NCBI GenBank assembly: GCA_029776555.1
Contig: JAKOSZ010000037.1
Coordinates: 1-9,324, forward strand
Direction of reading: 5' to 3'
DNA: 9,324 nucleotides
DNA from: Bacillota bacterium
GTDB taxonomy: Bacteria; Bacillota; Clostridia; Acetivibrionales; JAKOSZ01
Shown piece by piece: positions 6,490 to 9,324 of the stretch (position 1 is the stretch's first letter; every line of letters starts with the position of its first letter). The notes beneath the pieces were generated by a model that ran no database searches, was not told where the DNA came from, and saw only the letters and a list, made by a program, of their open reading frames with translations. The translations under genes and the position numbers were made by a program.

Positions 6490-6524
6490 GAGCAAAAGGT
6501 CCGCCGGCCCTTTGGCTCTCTTTT
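6490..6524 (+). terminator. Intrinsic terminator after trxA
   Basis: The stem GAGC (6490-6493) plus AAAGG (6495-6499) pairs with CCTTT (6509-6513) plus GCTC (6515-6518), with one A/G mismatch and a 9-nt loop. TCTTTT follows (6519-6524). The position 51 nt after the trxA stop fits a terminator of moderate strength. The perfect palindrome CTGCCGGCAG (6481-6490) directly precedes it. Confidence 0.7.
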
Positions 6525-6574
6525 GCCACCTCTTAAAAGCATGGGCTGTGTTAAGGCCTGTAAGGGCACAATTG

Positions 6575-6601
6575 CCTGTTTTTCCAAAAAGCAGGATTTT
6601 T
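6575..6601. terminator. Second hairpin with T-tract, possible terminator
   Basis: CCTGTTTTT (6575-6583), loop CC, then AAAAA-G-CAGG (6586-6595, one bulged G) and ATTTTT. The stem is A/T-rich and so weaker than the first. It could act as a back-up terminator after trxA. Confidence 0.45.
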
Positions 6602-6620
6602 AGAAGCCGTATTGAATATA

Positions 6621-6641
6621 TTGATTATGCGCATGAATCAA
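6621..6641. promoter_or_regulatory. Palindrome upstream of the DivIVA-like gene, possible operator
   Basis: TTGATT (6621-6626), ATGCGCAT (6627-6634, itself palindromic), G, AATCAA (6636-6641). The arms are perfectly complementary apart from one extra G, giving 20 paired positions 45 bp before the ATG at 6686. I could not pair it with a clear promoter. It may be a transcription factor site. Confidence 0.35.
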
Positions 6642-6685
6642 ATGCTTATGGCGCAAACAGCCCTGTATTTTTCGGGGGGATGGAC

Positions 6686-7126
6686 ATGGCGGGTGAGAAG
6701 CGCTTCAGGGTGGCCCTGTTCGGTTTTAAAAAACCGGATGTACACACGTATATGGAAAAGCTCTTAAAGGACATAAATGAGAAGTTAAAGGAGAAGGACG
6801 AAGAGATTGCCGCCCTGAAAGAACAGAACAGGGAGCTTAAGCTGAAGTATGAAGAGCTTAGCGGAAAGGCCAGCCAGATAGAAGAGGACAGGGCCAGGAT
6901 AGCCGATGTCCTCATTAAGGCCCAGGAAAAGGCGGCCATGATTATTGAGGAAGCCAGGGCCCAGGCTGCCGAGGAGAGAAGAAGGATTGAGGCATTGATC
7001 GAGCAGGAGAGGGAAAAGCTTGTGGACTTAAAGCAGGAGCTCCGGCAGCTGAAGGCCGAGGTGGTGGACACCTTGAGAAGGTATGAAGGACAGCTGAGCG
7101 AGATTATACAGGAAGAACAGTATTGA
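6686..7126 (+). CDS. Small DivIVA-like coiled-coil protein
   Basis: The 146-residue product starts MAGEKRFRVALFGFKKPDVHTYMEKLLKDI, which resembles the N-terminal membrane-curvature/lipid-binding part of DivIVA and GpsB proteins ('F...LFGYd..dVd.Fl..i'). From about residue 30 to 140 it is an almost unbroken, highly charged (Glu/Lys/Arg/Gln) helix with heptad-like Leu, Ile and Ala spacing: coiled coil. DivIVA proteins mark division sites or poles and recruit partners; this one is shorter than typical DivIVA (about 160-200 residues or more). The open frame extends upstream to about 6512, but that part reads through terminator sequence and has no protein character. ATG 6686 has GGGGGG (6674-6679) 6 nt upstream; ATG 6680 would be too close. 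A generic coiled-coil protein is the alternative. Confidence 0.7.
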   Translation: MAGEKRFRVALFGFKKPDVHTYMEKLLKDINEKLKEKDEEIAALKEQNRELKLKYEELSGKASQIEEDRARIADVLIKAQEKAAMIIEEARAQAAEERRRIEALIEQEREKLVDLKQELRQLKAEVVDTLRRYEGQLSEIIQEEQY

Positions 7127-7151
7127 TTATCCAGGCCGGATGTGTTAAAAT
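7123..7151 (+). promoter_or_regulatory. Sigma-A type promoter of the T-box operon
   Basis: TTGATT (7123-7128), a 17-nt spacer and TAAAAT (7146-7151). The -35 box overlaps the TGA stop (7124-7126) of the DivIVA-like gene. Transcription would start near 7158, just upstream of Stem I of the T-box. Confidence 0.8.
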
Positions 7152-7157
7152 ATTCTG

Positions 7158-7492
7158 CAAAATGAACAGGGCAAAAGGCTATGAACGGGAGTAGTATATA
7201 TATGAATCTCAAAGCGAGTCAGAGGCTGGTGGAAGTCTGACAGAGGAGTATATAGAAGGCAGCCCCGGAGCCTCTTCTTGAAAAAGGGAAGCATGTGGCT
7301 TCCGATGTAGAGAAAGACGCAACCTTCGCGTTATTGAAGGACGGCATAAGCGGCGGAAGACTAAGCTTGGAGGATGGGACGGATTTCCGGCTGCCGGTGC
7401 CGGTAGAGTGAGTGCGCTAAAGAGCGCATTAAAAAGGGTGGTACCGCGGATATCTCCTTCGTCCCTTATGCGGGATGAAGGAGTTTTATTTT
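7158..7492 (+). promoter_or_regulatory. T-box riboswitch (tRNA-sensing leader), specifier GGC or GCA
   Basis: All main T-box parts are visible. Stem I is closed by AGGCT (7176-7180) with AGCCT and CGGG (7186-7189) with CCCG, around a GA-rich K-turn. AGTA (7190-7193) and GAA (7255-7257) form the specifier-loop S-turn. GTCAGA and TCTGAC hold a distal loop containing GGTG. The triplet after GAA is GGC (7258-7260, Gly), followed by A; one base later it is GCA (Ala). A hairpin GGAAGC/GCTTCC lies at 7287-7303. A Stem III-like hairpin TGCGCT-AAAG-AGCGCA lies at 7413-7428. The conserved T-box sequence AAGGGTGGTACCGCGG (7434-7449) has the UGGU bulge that pairs with the tRNA NCCA end. AAGGG can pair with CCCTT (7463-7467) as antiterminator, competing with the terminator. 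Uncharged tRNA would thus permit read-through into the regulator and aminotransferase genes. Confidence 0.95.
7454..7492 (+). terminator. T-box-controlled intrinsic terminator
   Basis: CTCCTTC-G-TCCC (7454-7465) pairs with GGGA-T-GAAGGAG (7472-7483): 12 pairs including one G-T wobble, loop TTATGC, then TTTTATTTT (7484-7492). Its TCCC segment is also needed by the antiterminator. A separate perfect small hairpin, GCCGGG-TAAG-CCCGGC (7507-7522), lies between this terminator and the next ribosome binding site. Confidence 0.93.
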
Positions 7493-7554
7493 AATGCTGA
7501 AAACTGGCCGGGTAAGCCCGGCGCAAACAAATTCATGAAAGGGAGGTTGCTTAT

Positions 7555-8034
7555 ATGGAAGAGATCCTGGAAATCCTGGAGAAGAACAGTAGGGCCACAG
7601 CGGAAGAAATAGCGGTCATGCTGGGCAAAGGCGTGGAGGAAGTCAGACAAGCACTCAAGAAGCTGGAAGAAGACAATGTGATAGTGGGCTACAACACCCT
7701 CATCAACTGGGAAAAAACAGGGGTTGAGAACGTTACGGCCCTGATAGAGGTAAAGGTGACGCCCCAGCGGGGGGAAGGCTTCGACAAGGTGGCCGAAAGA
7801 ATATACAGGTATCCCCAGGTTAAGGCCTGTTACCTGATGTCCGGCGGCTTTGACCTTACGGTGATAATTGAGGGCAAGAGCATGAAGGAAGTGGCCCTTT
7901 TCGTGGCGGAAAAGCTTGCTCCCCTTGAGTCGGTAGTGAGCACTTCCACCCATTTTGTCCTGAAAAAATACAAGGACAAGGGATTTATTTTCCAGGAGCC
8001 TGAGAAAGACAAAAGGGAGGCTTTGGTGCTATGA
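7555..8034 (+). CDS. Lrp/AsnC-family transcriptional regulator
   Basis: The 159-residue product has the two-domain plan of Lrp/AsnC (feast/famine) regulators. Residues about 1-50 form a winged-helix DNA-binding domain (ILEKNSRATAEEIAVMLGKGVEEVRQALKKLEEDNVIVGYNTLINW). Residues about 60-145 form the amino-acid-binding RAM/AsnC_trans_reg domain (ALIEVKVTPQRGEGFDKVAERI, VKACYLMSGGFDLTVIIEG, VVSTSTHFVLKKYKDKG), with the GGFDL segment matching the family's ligand-loop region. ATG 7555 has GGGAGG (7541-7546) 8 nt upstream. The gene follows the T-box terminator, so its level depends on tRNA charging, and it overlaps the aminotransferase by ATGA. Lrp proteins commonly regulate their own or neighbouring amino-acid genes; its ligand here is unknown. 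Confidence 0.93.
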   Translation: MEEILEILEKNSRATAEEIAVMLGKGVEEVRQALKKLEEDNVIVGYNTLINWEKTGVENVTALIEVKVTPQRGEGFDKVAERIYRYPQVKACYLMSGGFDLTVIIEGKSMKEVALFVAEKLAPLESVVSTSTHFVLKKYKDKGFIFQEPEKDKREALVL

Positions 8035-9200
8035 ACATGAGCTCTTTAATTTCCTCAAGGGTACGGAACTTTCCTCCCTCCGGGATAAGAAAGTACTTCG
8101 ACATGATTAATGAGATGAAGGATGTCATTTCCTTAGGGATCGGCGAACCTGACTTTGTGACCCCCTGGGTCATAAGAGAAGCAGGGATCTACTCCCTTGA
8201 AAAGGGCTATACCCATTATTCCAGCAATGCCGGTTTCATTGAGCTGAGGAGGGAGATCGCTGTCTACATGGAGAGGAAGTTCGGCCTGGTTTATGAACCG
8301 GAAGACCAGGTCCTGGTAACGGTGGGAGGCAGCGAGGCCATTGATATGGCTCTCAGGGCAATCATTGAGCCCGGGGATGAGGTTGTGGTGACGGAGCCCT
8401 GTTTTGTTGCCTATAAAGGCTGCGCCGTCTTTGCGGGAGCAAAACCTGTCATAGTAAACTTAAGGGTGGAAGACGAGTTTAAGCTCACCCCCGAGCTTCT
8501 GGAAAAGGCATTGAGCGAAAAGACAAAGGCCGTGGTTCTGGCTTACCCCAACAACCCTACCGGGGCAATTATGGATAGGAGCGACCTTGAGAAAATCGTG
8601 CAGCTGCTAAGGGACAGGAACCTGGTGGTAATTTCCGACGAAATATACGCGGAACTGACCTATGAGGGCAAGCACGTGTCCATTGCCAGTTTTCCTGAAA
8701 TGAAGGATAAGACCATAGTAATAAACGGTTTCTCCAAGGCTTTTGCCATGACCGGCTGGAGGATCGGCTTTGCCTGCGGGCACCCGGAACTGATAGGAGC
8801 CATGAAAAAAATACACCAGTACGCCATCATGTGCTCTCCCACCACCGCCCAGTGCGCGGCCATTGAGGCCTTAAGGAGCGGCGACGAAGAAGTGGCCGGC
8901 ATGGTAAGGGAATACAGCTTGAGAAGAAGGGTAATGGTGGACGGCTTCAGAAAAATGGGCTTGGATTGTTTCCAGCCCCTGGGAGCCTTTTATGTGTTTC
9001 CTTCCGTTAAGTCCACGGGCTTAGGTTCCGACGAGTTCTGTGAAAAACTGCTGGTGGAAGAGAAGGTGCTGGTTGTGCCCGGAACCGCTTTCGGAGATTG
9101 CGGAGCCGGCTTTATCAGGGCTACTTACGCCAATTCAATGGAAAACATAATGGAAGCCCTTTCGAGAATCAAGAGGTTTGTGGAGAGGCACAGGCCTTAA
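8031..9200 (+). CDS. PLP-dependent aminotransferase, class I/II (PatA/AspC-like)
   Basis: The 389-residue product is a complete fold-type I aminotransferase. Visible residues: GEPDF near the N-terminus, YSSNAGFIELRREIA, YPNNPTG (172-178; N175 contacts PLP), SDEIYAEL (D203 and Y206), GFSKAFAMTGWRIG with the Schiff-base lysine K236, and GFIRATYANS with the substrate-carboxylate arginine R363. The overall sequence resembles, from memory, Bacillus subtilis PatA and the broad aspartate/alanine/aromatic group. The exact donor cannot be read from sequence: alanine, aspartate, aromatic or diaminopimelate-type substrates are all possible. The start ATG 8031 overlaps the regulator stop (ATGA), so translation is coupled, and expression depends on the T-box. 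A neighbouring regulator of amino-acid type and a tRNA sensor support a role in amino-acid synthesis or salvage. Confidence 0.93.
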   Translation: MNMSSLISSRVRNFPPSGIRKYFDMINEMKDVISLGIGEPDFVTPWVIREAGIYSLEKGYTHYSSNAGFIELRREIAVYMERKFGLVYEPEDQVLVTVGGSEAIDMALRAIIEPGDEVVVTEPCFVAYKGCAVFAGAKPVIVNLRVEDEFKLTPELLEKALSEKTKAVVLAYPNNPTGAIMDRSDLEKIVQLLRDRNLVVISDEIYAELTYEGKHVSIASFPEMKDKTIVINGFSKAFAMTGWRIGFACGHPELIGAMKKIHQYAIMCSPTTAQCAAIEALRSGDEEVAGMVREYSLRRRVMVDGFRKMGLDCFQPLGAFYVFPSVKSTGLGSDEFCEKLLVEEKVLVVPGTAFGDCGAGFIRATYANSMENIMEALSRIKRFVERHRP

Positions 9201-9215
9201 GGCAAAAGAAGGGGA

Positions 9216-9238
9216 GGGAGGCGAAGTTTCAGCCTCCC
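9216..9238 (+). other. GC-rich hairpin between aminotransferase and HAD gene
   Basis: GGGAGGC (9216-9222) and GCCTCCC (9232-9238) form a perfect 7-bp stem. The loop GAAGTTTCA can extend it by GAA/TTC. No T-tract follows, so it is more likely an RNA processing or stability element, or a weak attenuator, than a full terminator. Confidence 0.45.
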
Positions 9239-9277
9239 CCCTGGGCCGGCAGGCAGAAAAAAGAAAAGAGGGTGAAA

Positions 9278-9324
9278 ATGTATAAGCTGATTGCCATTGA
9301 CCTGGATGGTACACTGCTCAATTC
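9278..9324 (+). CDS. HAD-superfamily (Cof-type) hydrolase, 5' end only
   Basis: ATG 9278 opens a frame reading MYKLIAIDLDGTLLNS that runs off the right edge. This is motif I (DxDGT) of haloacid-dehalogenase phosphatases, with the nucleophile Asp followed by the acid/base Asp; the spacing at the extreme N-terminus is typical of the Cof/YbiV sugar-phosphate phosphatase branch. GAGGGTG (9268-9274) is the ribosome binding site. It lies 77 bp after the aminotransferase on the same strand and is probably co-transcribed, although a hairpin intervenes. Its substrate cannot be inferred from 15 residues. Confidence 0.85.
   Translation, partial: MYKLIAIDLDGTLLN

Noticed and set aside
6512..6685. N-terminal extension of the DivIVA-like frame
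   Set aside because: The extra 58 codons start within the trxA terminator and cross a second hairpin and a palindrome; ATG 6686 has a well-placed G-rich ribosome binding site and begins the recognisable domain.
6646..7212. 188-codon minus-strand open frame opposite the DivIVA-like gene
   Set aside because: Its Ser/Phe/Leu-rich product is the expected antisense reading of a Glu/Lys-rich coiled coil; it also runs into the T-box leader on the other strand.
7252..7257. ATA or TAT just before GAA as the T-box specifier (Ile or Tyr)
   Set aside because: The S-turn GAA normally lies 5' of the specifier and pairs opposite AGTA; reading the triplet after GAA (GGC or GCA) fits the layout better. ATA would also need a rare, modified tRNA-Ile.

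Overview
The window looks like chromosomal DNA of a Gram-positive anaerobe of the class Clostridia (a Peptococcaceae/Thermoanaerobacterales type). The grounds are a T-box leader RNA (a mostly Firmicutes device), strong purine-rich ribosome binding sites, sigma-A type promoters, frequent AGG (Arg) and ATA (Ile) codons, and the presence of a small DivIVA-like coiled-coil protein. This placement is an inference; no rRNA or other marker gene is present.

Layout. 1-241 (+) is the 3' end of a beta-lactamase-fold serine hydrolase. It converges on, and overlaps by 8 bp, a full-length alpha-glucan phosphorylase gene on the minus strand (234-2804). Facing away from glgP is a small four-helix membrane protein of the putative ABC-transporter type IV (CmpB) family (2966-3394). 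Directly after its stop codon lies a ~100-bp imperfect palindromic, REP/MITE-like element (3398-3499), followed by a consensus sigma-A promoter (3508-3536). That promoter reads into a two-gene unit: a membrane-anchored phosphodiester glycosidase/NAGPA-domain protein (3647-4669) and a membrane-anchored, beta-propeller-like protein of unknown function (4666-5757), translationally coupled by a GTGA overlap.

A second near-consensus promoter (5884-5912) with a ~190-nt leader drives thioredoxin (6110-6439), closed by an intrinsic terminator. A second hairpin/T-tract and a 20-bp palindrome precede a short DivIVA-like coiled-coil protein (6686-7126). A third excellent promoter, whose -35 box overlaps the stop codon of that gene, starts a complete T-box riboswitch (about 7158-7492). 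The T-box controls an Lrp/AsnC-type regulator (7555-8034), a class I/II PLP aminotransferase resembling PatA (8031-9200), and probably the HAD/Cof-type hydrolase whose first codons end the window (9278-9324).

How it works together. The right-hand part is an amino-acid-controlled operon in which uncharged tRNA (through the T-box) and probably an amino-acid-binding Lrp protein both govern an aminotransferase. The middle part is a cell-surface module: two secreted or anchored proteins, one with a clear sugar-phosphodiester hydrolase fold. GlgP, thioredoxin and the DivIVA-like protein appear as stand-alone housekeeping genes. Nothing here amounts to a demonstrably new defence or mobile system. 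The most unusual points are the T-box specifier/discriminator conflict, the palindromic element and the NAGPA/propeller pair.
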